A stretch of DNA of 32,582 bases from an uncultured Lentisphaerota bacterium (GCA_903871765.1 CAIQIC010000033.1:1-32582); one strand, 5' to 3'. Shown: positions 10,464 to 17,938, numbered from the stretch's first letter. Notes: generated from the letters alone by a model not told the origin. A program made the numbers and translations.

Positions 10464-12335
10464 TCAGGTCCTCCTCCGTCTGACCGCCCGCGCCACGCCG
10501 AACAGGATCACCAACAGCGGCATGCCCGCCAGGTTGATGATCTTGCAGCGCAGGCCCAACTGCTCGACGTCCCGGCGCAGGCTCTTGCGCACCTCTTTCA
10601 GTTGCTGGCGCGTGCGCACGGTTTCCTGGCGGAACTTCTCGATTTCGCTCTTCTGCTCGGCGGACAGAATGACCTGCTGCGACGGGTCCTTGGTCCGCTG
10701 CAACTCGCTGAGCCGGCGCTGGGCGTCCTGCAAGACATCGTTGAGGCGTTTTTCCTCGGCGCGCCACTGCTCGGCCGCGCGGCTTTCCAGCGCGATTACC
10801 CGGTTGAACGGCCGCTCGTAGGAACTGCGGCTGCGCAGGCCGATCAGGTCCTGGCTGCCGGTGAGTTGCTCGAGCATGTTGAATAAAAAGCTCAGGTTGT
10901 GATTGCGCATCTGGTACACGGGCTGGCCGAAAACCTCGCCGCGCGCCAGGCAAAAGGCGTCATGGAGCATATCCACGTCGGCCACCAGGACAACGGTGCC
11001 GTTCGTAGTGCTTTCCTTGAGTGAGGCGGTCTGCGAGAGCTGGTTGGTCACGGCCGGATTGCCGGCCGGGAAAGCCGTTTTGAATTTTCCCTGCAAACGC
11101 AGGGCCAGGAGCGGCGGCGGGCTGCTGCGCTCCACGGTGTTCAGCGCGGCGTCGGAGCCAAGGCCGGCCGCCATGGCGTCCACGAAACCAGCCGACGCGG
11201 TCGGCTGCAGCAGCGCGGTCATGGTCAGGCCCGCCGCGGGCTGCCCGGTAAAGCCGCCGGCGCAGGGCAGCAGCAGGTCGCGCAAGGAACTGGTGGTCAC
11301 GTCGTTGGAGTTGATATTTTCGGCGCGCAAGGTCAGCCACGTGGGGTTGCTTTCCGGCGCCTGTCCGCGGCGGAATGAACCGCGCGTGGCCAGGTAGGGA
11401 TCGCTCAGCACCTTGCCGGGCTTGAGCTCCAACCCCCAGGCCTTGGTCAGGGTATTCAGATCCGAGCCGCTGCCGCCAGCCATCATCATCGGATTGCCGC
11501 CCTGCGACGCGATCAGGCACTGTGGGTCCATGAACGCCAGCAGGCGTCCCCCACGCAGCACGTACTGATCGAGCGCATACGGCAAAGCGTCGCCGAGCTG
11601 CTGCGGATGGATGACCAGCAGGGCATTCAGATCCGCGGGGATCTCCGTCGCCTCGCGGCCGATGGTCACGATCTCGTACAGGCCTTTCAGCTCTTCCATG
11701 AAATACCACGGCGGCTGCGGCTGCTGCTGGGGCATGCCGAAGTTCATGGGCGGCTGGCCGCCCATGACAGGCAGCGGCGTCAACAAGCCCAGGCGCGGTT
11801 TCCGTTCCCGCGTGGTCTCATAGATGGCGCGGGTGATCTGGTACTCGAGCTGGTCCTCATTGACCGGCGAGAGGAACGGCAGCACTTCCTCCTTGGCGCC
11901 AGCCACCACCGCCAACCCGAGATAGATCCGGCCTTCCTCCGACAACGGGTCCGCGCCCTGCCCCACGATCCCGTAGCGTTGGGCGGACTCCTCGGCATCG
12001 GAGTCGGGCTTGGGATCGTAGGTTTCCAGTTCCACCCGGCCCTTACCCAGGGCGACAAACTCCTTCAGCAGATCCGCCACGCGATCGCCGTAGTTTTTAA
12101 GGGGCGGCGGCAGGTTGGCGGCGCTGCGGGCATAGTAGAACTTCAGCGTCACCGGGCGGTCGAGCTTGTGCAGCAGCCGCGCCGTGCCGTCAGACAGGGT
12201 ATAGAGCCGGTCCTGGGTGGCATCCCTGCGCAGGCGCACTTGACCGAGCAGGACGTTCGCCGCAATCAGGATGCCCAGGAAGAGGGCGACGCCAGCCGCG
12301 CCCTGAAGCCGTCGTGTAGTAAGCAGGTTTTTCAT
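10464..12335 (-). CDS. GldG-like ABC transporter auxiliary protein
   Basis: This 623-residue protein has a membrane segment at each end: about residues 13-31, and a hydrophobic stretch near 598-614 followed by a basic RRRR tail. Between them is a large periplasmic part. The N-terminal pattern (RLYTLSDGTARLLHKLDRPVTLKFYYAR, here split across the first 80 residues) is characteristic of the ABC_transp_aux/GldG family. A coiled-coil-like, charged stretch from about 540 to 590 precedes the last membrane segment. GldG works with the GldF permease and GldA ATPase; in Bacteroidota the set is linked to gliding, while outside that phylum the substrate is unknown. It lies 17 bases after the permease gene and touches the DUF4340 gene. 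A role in gliding should not be assumed here. Confidence 0.85.
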   Translation of the reverse strand: MKNLLTTRRLQGAAGVALFLGILIAANVLLGQVRLRRDATQDRLYTLSDGTARLLHKLDRPVTLKFYYARSAANLPPPLKNYGDRVADLLKEFVALGKGRVELETYDPKPDSDAEESAQRYGIVGQGADPLSEEGRIYLGLAVVAGAKEEVLPFLSPVNEDQLEYQITRAIYETTRERKPRLGLLTPLPVMGGQPPMNFGMPQQQPQPPWYFMEELKGLYEIVTIGREATEIPADLNALLVIHPQQLGDALPYALDQYVLRGGRLLAFMDPQCLIASQGGNPMMMAGGSGSDLNTLTKAWGLELKPGKVLSDPYLATRGSFRRGQAPESNPTWLTLRAENINSNDVTTSSLRDLLLPCAGGFTGQPAAGLTMTALLQPTASAGFVDAMAAGLGSDAALNTVERSSPPPLLALRLQGKFKTAFPAGNPAVTNQLSQTASLKESTTNGTVVLVADVDMLHDAFCLARGEVFGQPVYQMRNHNLSFLFNMLEQLTGSQDLIGLRSRSSYERPFNRVIALESRAAEQWRAEEKRLNDVLQDAQRRLSELQRTKDPSQQVILSAEQKSEIEKFRQETVRTRQQLKEVRKSLRRDVEQLGLRCKIINLAGMPLLVILFGVARAVRRRRT

Positions 12336-12352
12336 GGTCGATTGCCTCGTGA

Positions 12353-13096
12353 TTATTTAGCGGCCCGGCTCTGCAGCACGGCTTGCGTGCAGAAGATCAT
12401 GAAGGCCATGACACTGAAGAAATAGAAAAAGTCGCGCAGGTCCAGAATGCCGCGCTGCAAGCTTTCAAAGTGCGTCATGAAGCTGAACGCCGCCACGCTC
12501 TCCACCAGCCAGGCGGGCGCCCACCGGACGAGCAGGTCGGTCACAGGCGGGAACCCGGCCAGGATCAGGAACAGCCCGCCGACGACCGCCAGGATGAAAC
12601 TGACCACCTGGTTGCGCGTCAGCGCGCTGGTCATCATGCCCAGCGCAAGATAAGCGCCGGCCAGCAGCACGCTGCCCAGGTAGCCGCTGCAGATCACGCC
12701 GGCGTCCGGCCGGCCGAGATAGAGGGCCGTCGCCGGCATCGGGAACGTCAGCGCCAGCGCCAGGATGATGAAACCCCAGGCGGCGAGGAATTTCCCCAGG
12801 ATCGCCTGCAGCGGCGTCACCGGCAGGGTCAACAGCAGCTCCAGCGTCCCGGAGCGGCGCTCCTCGGCCCACAGCCGCATGGCCACGGCGGGCACGAGCA
12901 CGAGGTAGAGCCAGGGATGCCACACGAAGAAACCGCGCAGATCCGCGCGCCCGGCTTCGTAGAACTGGCTGACGGAAAAGGTGAAAAAGCCAGCGAGGCC
13001 CAGGAAGATGACCAGGAACACATAGGCCACCGGCGAGTCGAAGTAAGACCGCCACTCCCGCTTGGCCACCGTCCAGATAGTATGCAGCGCTTCCAT
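12353..13096 (-). CDS. ABC-2 type permease, GldF-like
   Basis: This is a 247-residue integral membrane protein with about six hydrophobic segments. The N-terminus (TIWTVAKREWRSYFDSPVAYVF) and the following LAGFFTF, EERRSGTLELLLTLPV and LGKFLAAW stretches are hallmarks of ABC-2 permeases of the GldF/NosY type. It forms the membrane channel for the ATPase encoded just upstream. Its ATG overlaps the ATPase stop in a TGATG arrangement, so the two are translationally coupled. The length fits the family. The transported substrate cannot be read from the sequence. Confidence 0.88.
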   Translation of the reverse strand: MEALHTIWTVAKREWRSYFDSPVAYVFLVIFLGLAGFFTFSVSQFYEAGRADLRGFFVWHPWLYLVLVPAVAMRLWAEERRSGTLELLLTLPVTPLQAILGKFLAAWGFIILALALTFPMPATALYLGRPDAGVICSGYLGSVLLAGAYLALGMMTSALTRNQVVSFILAVVGGLFLILAGFPPVTDLLVRWAPAWLVESVAAFSFMTHFESLQRGILDLRDFFYFFSVMAFMIFCTQAVLQSRAAK

Positions 13097-13845
13097 CAGG
13101 CCACCTCCTTCCGGCTCAGCTCGGATACGTCCTCGGTCACGGTGAGTTGGCGGAACACGTCATCCAGCCGTCCCGTCGGGCTGCGCCGCTTCAATTCGGC
13201 CGGCGTGCAGTCGGCCACCAACACACCGTCGCTGATGATGATCACGCGCGAGCAGATGGCCTCCACCTCCTCCAGAATGTGCGTGGACAGGATGATGACC
13301 TTCTCTGAACCCATCTGCCGGATCATGTTCCGCACGACGTGCTTCTGATTGGGATCCAGTCCCTCGGTAGGCTCGTCCATGATCAGGGCCGGCGGATCGT
13401 GCAGGATGGCCTGCGCAAAGCAGACCCGCTGGCGATAGCCGCGCGAGAGGGTGTCGATCGTCTGGTGACTCACGTTGCCGAGAAAACATTTCTGGATCGC
13501 CGCGTCCGCGCGCGCATCGCGCCCGGCCCCGGTGTACCCGCGCATCTCGGCGATGAAACGCAGGAAGTTCCGCACCGACATGTCGCCATAGACCGGCGCG
13601 TTCTCGGGCAGATAACCCAGCCGCTGGCGCACCGGGACGGGATCGGTCGTCACGTCGAATCCGTCCACCACGGCCGTGCCGGAGGTGGGCGTCAGGAAGC
13701 CCGTGATCATGCGCATCGTGGTGCTCTTGCCGGCTCCGTTGGGGCCCAGGAAACCCAGCACCTCGCCTTTCCTGACCTCGAACGAAATGCCGCGCACCGC
13801 CTCCCGGCGGCCGAAGCGTTTCCACAGTTTCTTCACCTGTATCAT
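13096..13845 (-). CDS. ABC transporter ATP-binding protein, GldA-like
   Basis: This 249-residue nucleotide-binding subunit has a complete motif set: Walker A GPNGAGKST (34-42), signature LSRGYRQR (133-140), Walker B LIMDEPT (154-160) with the catalytic Glu, a D-loop at GLDP, and the switch His at 189. The chosen ATG at 13845 has GGGAG nine bases upstream. The frame stays open further upstream to 14025, but those 60 extra residues are not ABC-like and cross a palindrome and the divergent promoter region, so the short form is preferred. It heads the leftward operon and powers the permease encoded next. The fit to the GldA/CcmA/NosF-type exporter class is good; the substrate is unknown. Confidence 0.92.
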   Translation of the reverse strand: MIQVKKLWKRFGRREAVRGISFEVRKGEVLGFLGPNGAGKSTTMRMITGFLTPTSGTAVVDGFDVTTDPVPVRQRLGYLPENAPVYGDMSVRNFLRFIAEMRGYTGAGRDARADAAIQKCFLGNVSHQTIDTLSRGYRQRVCFAQAILHDPPALIMDEPTEGLDPNQKHVVRNMIRQMGSEKVIILSTHILEEVEAICSRVIIISDGVLVADCTPAELKRRSPTGRLDDVFRQLTVTEDVSELSRKEVA

Positions 13846-14019
13846 GTCATGTGTCTCCCTTCCCTGACTCGTGCCATGCTCCATGTGGCGCGCGGAATTA
13901 GATTGGACCGGCCGGCGCCGGCCGCGTTCAAAATATTTTTCTGCCGCCGACTGACTGCTGGCCCTGCCAACCAACCACCCCCGCCGGTTAACCAATTTTC
14001 CCTGTTCACAAATATTTAC

Positions 14020-14047
14020 TTGCATTCATATCATCTCTTTCTATACT
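14020..14047 (+). promoter_or_regulatory. Sigma-70-like promoter for the basic repeat protein
   Basis: A TTGCAT -35 box (14020-14025) and a TATACT -10 box (14042-14047) are separated by 16 bases in an AT-rich island within a GC-rich region. The boxes lie about 60 bases upstream of the ATG at 14110. The island also separates this gene from the divergent ABC operon, whose own promoter is probably here too but could not be placed with confidence. Confidence 0.6.
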
Positions 14048-14109
14048 TACTGCGAAATTAGTCAAGGATACGAAGCACACAGCCAGCCAAGGAGTGAAAG
14101 GAAAGAACC

Positions 14110-14577
14110 ATGATAGACAACGCCGTTAAAGCACTAAAGCAGCGCCAGCATGCTGTCCATGAGCAGCTCAAGAGCCTGCGGGCGGAAGCCGGGAAGTTGG
14201 ATAAAGCCCTCAGCGTTCTTGCGCAATTGTCGGAGGTCGTGACGAAAAAGGCCCCGCGGGCCAAGAAGCGCAAGATGTCCGCGGCCGGACGCCGGGCCAT
14301 TGGGGCCGCCGCCCGTGCGCGCTGGGCCAAGCTGCGCGCTAAAAAAGGGGCTAAAGTTGCGCCGCCCGCGCCCGCCAAGAAACGCAAAATGTCCGTGGCC
14401 GGACGCAAGGCCATCGCGGCCGCCGCCCGCGCGCGCTGGGCCAAGCTACGCGCCCAAAAAGGGGCTAAAGCTGCGGCGCCCGTCAAAAAACGCCGACTCA
14501 GCGCGGCCGGTCGCAAGGCGATTATCGCGGCGGCCAAGGCCCGCTGGGCCAGAATCAGGGCCGCGCAGGCGAAGTAA
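14110..14577 (+). CDS. Small basic histone-H1-like protein with three Ala/Arg/Lys modules
   Basis: This 155-residue protein is strongly basic and alanine-rich. Residues 1-45 look like an amphipathic coiled coil (VKALKQRQHAVHEQLKSLR onward). Three copies of one module follow at residues 52-82, 90-120 and 126-152. Each starts KKR(K/R)(M/L)S, continues AGR(R/K)AI, then AAA and ARWA(K/R)(L/I)RA. Linkers contain APAK/APVKK. This composition suggests a nucleic-acid-binding, nucleoid-type protein with an oligomerising N-terminus; that role is inferred from charge and repeats, not from a named catalytic motif. The gene has its own promoter and a purine-rich AGGAAAG site six to eight bases before the ATG. 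Similar ARWAK-type tails occur in other bacterial hypothetical proteins to my knowledge. It has no secretion signal. Confidence 0.75.
   Translation: MIDNAVKALKQRQHAVHEQLKSLRAEAGKLDKALSVLAQLSEVVTKKAPRAKKRKMSAAGRRAIGAAARARWAKLRAKKGAKVAPPAPAKKRKMSVAGRKAIAAAARARWAKLRAQKGAKAAAPVKKRRLSAAGRKAIIAAAKARWARIRAAQAK
14263..14565 (+). repeat. Three in-frame tandem modules inside the basic protein gene
   Basis: The copies lie at 14263-14355, 14377-14469 and 14485-14565. The first two are very similar at the DNA level, including the GCGCGCTGGGCCAAGCT stretch and the shared AAAAAGGGGCTAAAG end, with a 114-base period. The third is more diverged. This points to a recent duplication of the first two, or to conversion between them. 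Confidence 0.8.
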
Positions 14578-14663
14578 GAGACGCCTGACGCTCCTGCGCC
14601 GTGCACCGCGCCAGCCGTCGGCGCCGCATCTTCAGCGGCCGCTTACTTGAACGCCGTCTGACC

Positions 14664-14695
14664 CCGCCGACTCGGCAGGGGGCGGTGCGGTTTTT
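14664..14695 (+). terminator. Candidate intrinsic terminator after the basic protein gene
   Basis: CCGCC (14664-14668) can pair with GGCGG (14681-14685) around a GC-rich loop that itself holds GCCG/CGGC. A run of five T occurs at 14691-14695. The stem is short and the T run is offset by five bases, so support is modest. It lies directly before tRNA-Leu. Confidence 0.35.
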
Positions 14696-14696
14696 C

Positions 14697-14777
14697 GGGC
14701 GAGTGGTGGAATGGCAGACACGCAAGACTTAGGATCTTGTGGCGCAAGCCGTGGGGGTTCAAGTCCCCCCTCGCCCA
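14697..14777 (+). tRNA. tRNA-Leu, anticodon UAG
   Basis: The acceptor arm GGGCGAG (14697-14703) pairs perfectly with CTCGCCC (14770-14776), followed by discriminator A. The anticodon stem CAAGA/TCTTG encloses the loop CTTAGGA, giving anticodon TAG (14730-14732), which reads CTA and other CTN leucine codons. A long variable arm built on GGC/GCC and a T arm with GGGGG TTCAAGT CCCCC fit a class II leucine tRNA. CCA is not encoded; the next bases are CAT. The 3' end also forms the left arm of a hairpin that continues downstream. Confidence 0.95.
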
Positions 14778-14888
14778 CATTCCATCCAGACGCATGTGGG
14801 CGGGATCCCTGCCCCGTGTCCGGTTTCAAAGCCCCCCCCTCGCCCACATTCAAACGAGATTCATGTGGGCGGGGCATCCCTGCCCCGC
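14772..14888. repeat. Two tandem hairpin repeats abutting tRNA-Leu
   Basis: The 9-bp arms CGCCCACAT and ATGTGGGCG occur twice, each pair around a 13-base loop: 14772-14780 with 14794-14802, and 14841-14849 with 14863-14871. The arms are identical and the loops differ. Each copy is preceded by a C run and followed by a GGG-ATCCCTGCCCCG-type stretch; in the second, GCGGGGC and GCCCCGC form another 7-bp hairpin (14869-14888). The left arm of the first copy overlaps the last six tRNA bases. The second copy ends 13 bases before the Nudix gene. Confidence 0.85.
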
Positions 14889-14901
14889 GTAAGGCAGAGA
14901 C

Positions 14902-15378
14902 ATGAAACCATCCTCCTCGTCCGTCCCCATCCAACCCGCATCCGCCATGGAACTGTTGGCGCGTGGCGTCTGTCTGCACCACGGGCGCCTGCTGCTCTGC
15001 CGCAACCGGCACAAGGGCAACGTTTATCTTCCCGGCGGGCACCTCGAAGGCGAGGAGCGCGCGCCGCAGGCGCTCCGCCGCGAAATCCGCGAGGAACTCG
15101 GACAGATCTGCACCGTTGGACGCTTTCTGGGCGTCGTGCAGCATGCCTTCGACGACCAGAACCAGCGCGTCGTGGAAATCAATCTGGTCTTTGCCTTCCG
15201 GCTCTCCAAGCCTCGGCTCGACCGGCCGCCCGCCTCGCGGGAGGACGCGCTGGAGTTTGTCTGGCATCCGCTGAAAACTCTCGGCCGCTCCGGCCTCGAA
15301 CCGCGGGTGCTGGCCGGATTGCTGCCCGCCTGGCTCAAGCCGTCCTTCCGCGGCAACCGCTGGGCGAGCACGTTCTGA
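14902..15378 (+). CDS. Nudix hydrolase
   Basis: This 158-residue protein contains a perfect Nudix box at residues 46-69, GX5EX7REX2EEXGX, with R60, E61, E64 and E65 as expected for metal binding. The N-terminal MELLARGVCLHHGRLLLCRN is the usual first strand region. Nudix enzymes cleave nucleoside diphosphates linked to another group; the substrate cannot be inferred from this protein, although a nucleotide or NTP-type substrate is common in this size class. The ATG at 14902 has an AAGG-like site; M16 at 14947 is an alternative start and would remove a poorly conserved, serine- and proline-rich leader. The next gene begins nine bases after its stop, suggesting co-transcription. It is cytosolic. 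Confidence 0.88.
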   Translation: MKPSSSSVPIQPASAMELLARGVCLHHGRLLLCRNRHKGNVYLPGGHLEGEERAPQALRREIREELGQICTVGRFLGVVQHAFDDQNQRVVEINLVFAFRLSKPRLDRPPASREDALEFVWHPLKTLGRSGLEPRVLAGLLPAWLKPSFRGNRWASTF

Positions 15379-15387
15379 AGAGGCCTC

Positions 15388-16794
15388 TTGAAACATTTCT
15401 TTAAGATTGGCTGCCTTTCCGTGTTGGGCTTATTGGTGCTGGGCGCGGCCGGATTGAGCCTATTCCTCGGTCATGTCCGTCGCACCGCACCGTCCTGGCC
15501 GGCACGCCTGCCGGGCGTCCGCCTCGAGCCCGCCCGCCCCACCCTGCGCGAGGCCGACGTCCAACCGGACAATGCCTACTATTATATCCGCCAACTGGCC
15601 GCATGGACCAATTCCCTGCGCCTACCCAAGGAGTGGGAACAACTCAAAGCCTGCGGCTATGAGCCGAAGGCCCAGCCGATAATGGATGCCTGGTTCGCCA
15701 GCAATGCGGCGCCGCTGGAACTCTGCCGCCAGGCGGCAGCTCTGACCAATTGCCAGGTGGCCACCATACTCTCGGTGAACCAATTGACGCCTTACATCAG
15801 GCCGGTTATATCGGCAGCGAAGATGCTCACACTGTGTGCGGAACAATCGGGGGCACGTCAGGAGTGGCCGCGGGCATTGGCCGATCTGCGAATAGCGCTG
15901 TGCCTTGGCGACCAGGTTAGCCGCGGGGGACCACTGATCAACAGCTTGGTTAATTTGGTCAGCGGCTCACAGACGTGTTGGGCAACACGCCGCATCGCGC
16001 TGACGACCCACCCGCCGGCGAATTTCCTGCGTGATGCCGGACAATTCTTCCAGACCACGGAAGAGCACTTGGAGCCTTTCTCCGAAACCATGCGGTATGA
16101 ATGGGTTTTTGCACGCGGAACGATCGAGGATCTCTGGCGGCACATGCCCGACAGCGAGACAAACAGCATGGTTAGAGAGCGGGAAATGCTGGGCATGAGC
16201 AAATGGCAGATGGCGTTGAGTTCTACAGAAATAATGCGGCATCATTTTGAGGACCTTTACTCACACCTGATTGCCTTCGCGGATGGACCTCCAGGCGAGC
16301 AAAAGTATCTCGCGGAGGTGAACACTTTTCTGGAGGATGAATCCAAACTGCACTGGCTTGCGGCCGGCGATATTATCGGACGGACCCTCGCCACCGTCAT
16401 GGTGCCCGGTGTGGCCGAAAATAGGACCAGATACCATGCTTACCTCGCCACTCTGCGCGGCACGCAGCTTTTTCTCGCCGTCTGCGCTTTCCGGGAGGAA
16501 CACGGCGGGCAGTTGCCGAAAACGCTGGAGGAACTCGTACCGGCCTATCTACCGAAACTGCCCGCCGATCCGTTTGCCAAGGACGGCCAGACGTTCCGTT
16601 ACCGCGTGGAGCAGAACCGTTGGGTGATCTACAGCATCGGACCCGACCAAAAGGACGATGGCGGGCAGTACGACTGGGCGAATCGCGAAGACCGATACAA
16701 ACCAGAAACCGATCTCCTTTTCGCCTCCGACGAATTCGACAAGGCCCGCGCACGCTACCTAGAAAAACAGAAGACTAAGCCAGCGGAGGAATGA
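15388..16794 (+). CDS. Membrane-anchored hypothetical protein with pseudopilin-like C-terminus
   Basis: This 468-residue protein has one N-terminal membrane segment (about residues 7-28) and a large predicted extracytoplasmic part. Residues 360-440 follow a pattern seen in many verrucomicrobial and planctomycete hypothetical proteins: AFREEHGGQLPKTLEELVP, then YLPKLPADPF, then a YSIGPD...DDGGQ stretch. That pattern resembles the C-terminal region of type II secretion pseudopilins, but the prepilin cleavage motif is absent. The start is a TTG with AGAGG just upstream, nine bases after the Nudix stop. Base composition in the middle of the gene looks more AT-rich than the neighbouring genes. I do not recognise a function. 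Confidence 0.7.
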   Translation: MKHFFKIGCLSVLGLLVLGAAGLSLFLGHVRRTAPSWPARLPGVRLEPARPTLREADVQPDNAYYYIRQLAAWTNSLRLPKEWEQLKACGYEPKAQPIMDAWFASNAAPLELCRQAAALTNCQVATILSVNQLTPYIRPVISAAKMLTLCAEQSGARQEWPRALADLRIALCLGDQVSRGGPLINSLVNLVSGSQTCWATRRIALTTHPPANFLRDAGQFFQTTEEHLEPFSETMRYEWVFARGTIEDLWRHMPDSETNSMVREREMLGMSKWQMALSSTEIMRHHFEDLYSHLIAFADGPPGEQKYLAEVNTFLEDESKLHWLAAGDIIGRTLATVMVPGVAENRTRYHAYLATLRGTQLFLAVCAFREEHGGQLPKTLEELVPAYLPKLPADPFAKDGQTFRYRVEQNRWVIYSIGPDQKDDGGQYDWANREDRYKPETDLLFASDEFDKARARYLEKQKTKPAEE

Positions 16795-16857
16795 CCTTCA
16801 CACCGTCGGCTTACACTGCACTTTGATCAATCAGCATGCCGATAATTGATCTGGAGG

Positions 16858-16927
16858 GGAACGCGTAAGCGTTCCGGCCCTGCTCCGCCACGGCTTCGCA
16901 GGGCAGGCCGGAATCGTCACCGATTCC
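16858..16927. repeat. Array of three interlocking hairpins upstream of the tatD-family gene
   Basis: Three perfect inverted repeats follow each other. GGAACGC/GCGTTCC (16858-16875) closes a GTAA loop. TTCCGGCC/GGCCGGAA (16872-16913) contains an inner GCCCTGC/GCAGGGC stem. GGAATCG/CGATTCC (16910-16927) closes a TCAC loop. Neighbouring stems share TTCC or GGAA bases, so not all can be complete at once. It ends 57 bases before the ATG at 16985 and may lie in that gene's leader. It reads as an intergenic repeat element; a regulatory role is possible but not shown. Confidence 0.7.
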
Positions 16928-16984
16928 GCTCCGACCGTTGCAAGAACTTATTTCGCTGCGAGCAATTCGGGGAAGGGAAAGGTT

Positions 16985-17782
16985 ATGGATTCGCCCATGT
17001 CACTGGTGGACACGCACGTACACTTCGACGACTTCCAGAAGACGGGCGATCTTACAGCCGTGCTGGACCGGGCCGCGGCCGCGGGCGTCGGGCGCATGAT
17101 CGCCATCGGCGGCACGGAGGCCGGCAACGACCTGGCCCTGGAATTGGCCGCCGCACAGCCTGAACGCATCCGGGCGGCGGTCGGCTTCGACCGCTACCTG
17201 GCCGATCAGGCCCCGGATTTCGATCGGCTCGCGCTGCAGGCCACCCGTCCCGGCGTGGCGGCCATCGGCGAATGCGGGCTGGACTATCATTACAGCCCGG
17301 AGACCGCCGCGGCGCAGCGGGCGCTCTTCGCCCGCATGCTCGCGCTGGCGCGCGACCGGCGGCTGCCGGTGGTAGTGCACAGCCGCGAGGCGGAGGACGA
17401 CACCCTCGCCATGCTCCAGGAACATGCGGCCGCCTGGGCCGGCGACCCGGCGCGGCTCGGCGTGCTGCACTGCTTCACCGGCGGCGAGGCATTCGCGCGC
17501 CGCGTGCTGGCGGGCGGCCTGCTGGTGAGCTTCAGCGGTATCCTGACCTTTCGCAATGCGGACTCCAACCGCGCCGCGGCGCGGTTGGTGCCGGCAGACC
17601 GGCTGCTGGTGGAGACCGACGCGCCCTATCTCGCGCCCGTGCCGCACCGCGGCCGGCGGAACGAGCCGGCCTTTGTCGTCGAGGTGGTTCGCGCCCTGGC
17701 CGCCGTGCGGGGCGAACCGGTGGAGCGCATCGCGGCGCAAACCACGCGCAACGCGGAGCATCTGTTCGGCCACCCGACCTAA
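16985..17782 (+). CDS. TatD-family metal-dependent hydrolase (putative DNase)
   Basis: This 265-residue amidohydrolase-fold protein has the TatD metal ligands: DTHVHFD (H11, H13), GECGLDYHY (E96), VVVHSRE (H132), LHCFTGG (H162) and ETDAPYLAP (D212), plus the RNEP motif near 225. TatD proteins are 3'-5' exonucleases or phosphoesterases active on DNA. The usual GxHP segment after the second strand reads GFDRY (68-72), which is atypical. The ATG at 16985 has GGGAAGGG upstream; M5 at 16997 is possible. It is cytosolic. The TAA stop lies inside the left arm of a 42-base palindrome. It has no close co-directional partner, so it may be monocistronic. Confidence 0.88.
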   Translation: MDSPMSLVDTHVHFDDFQKTGDLTAVLDRAAAAGVGRMIAIGGTEAGNDLALELAAAQPERIRAAVGFDRYLADQAPDFDRLALQATRPGVAAIGECGLDYHYSPETAAAQRALFARMLALARDRRLPVVVHSREAEDDTLAMLQEHAAAWAGDPARLGVLHCFTGGEAFARRVLAGGLLVSFSGILTFRNADSNRAAARLVPADRLLVETDAPYLAPVPHRGRRNEPAFVVEVVRALAAVRGEPVERIAAQTTRNAEHLFGHPT

Positions 17783-17818
17783 CACTAGATGTTCCGGCCG
17801 GATGCTTTATTGTTAGGT
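17777..17818. repeat. 42-base palindromic repeat, copy 1, overlapping a stop codon
   Basis: The arms ACCTAACA and TGTTAGGT flank an inner region containing GTTCCGGCCGGATG. With flanking bases the outer stem extends to CCGACCTAACA/TGTTAGGTCGG (11 bp). The inner arms have several mismatches. The TAA of the tatD-family gene (17780-17782) lies within the left arm. The stem could also act as a transcription terminator, although no clean T run follows. Confidence 0.85.
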
Positions 17819-17896
17819 CGGCCGGACGGCGGTGGAGCGCGGCGTCAAATATTCGCTTTGTTTTCAATCTATTTCGCAGGTTTCGCCCACAGCGCG

Positions 17897-17938
17897 ACCT
17901 AACACTAGACGTTCCGGCCGGAACATCTAATGTTAGGT
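17897..17938. repeat. 42-base palindromic repeat, copy 2
   Basis: This has the same length and arms as copy 1, 120 bases downstream, but is almost perfect: ACCTAACA, TAGA and GTTCCGG on the left pair with CCGGAAC, TCTA and TGTTAGGT on the right, with only two mismatched pairs (C opposite A). It lies between the tatD-family gene and the ROK gene. The sequence between the two copies (17819-17896) shows no gene. Confidence 0.88.

Noticed and set aside
13910-13925. Perfect 16-bp palindrome CGGCCGGCGCCGGCCG
   Set aside because: Built only of C and G in a GC-rich context and without partner copies; chance is a sufficient explanation.
13846-14025. N-terminal extension of the ABC ATPase
   Set aside because: The 60 residues are not ABC-like and overlap the regulatory AT-rich region; the ATG at 13845 has a good ribosome site and begins the typical first strand.
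14761-14849. Duplicated tRNA 3' end as an integration (att) site
   Set aside because: The direct repeat is short, the copies are only about 70 bases apart, no integrase or cargo lies between, and the inverted-repeat structure accounts for the similarity.
14632-15396. 254-codon open frame on the minus strand covering tRNA-Leu and the Nudix gene
   Set aside because: It crosses a tRNA and two hairpins and opposes a perfect Nudix box.
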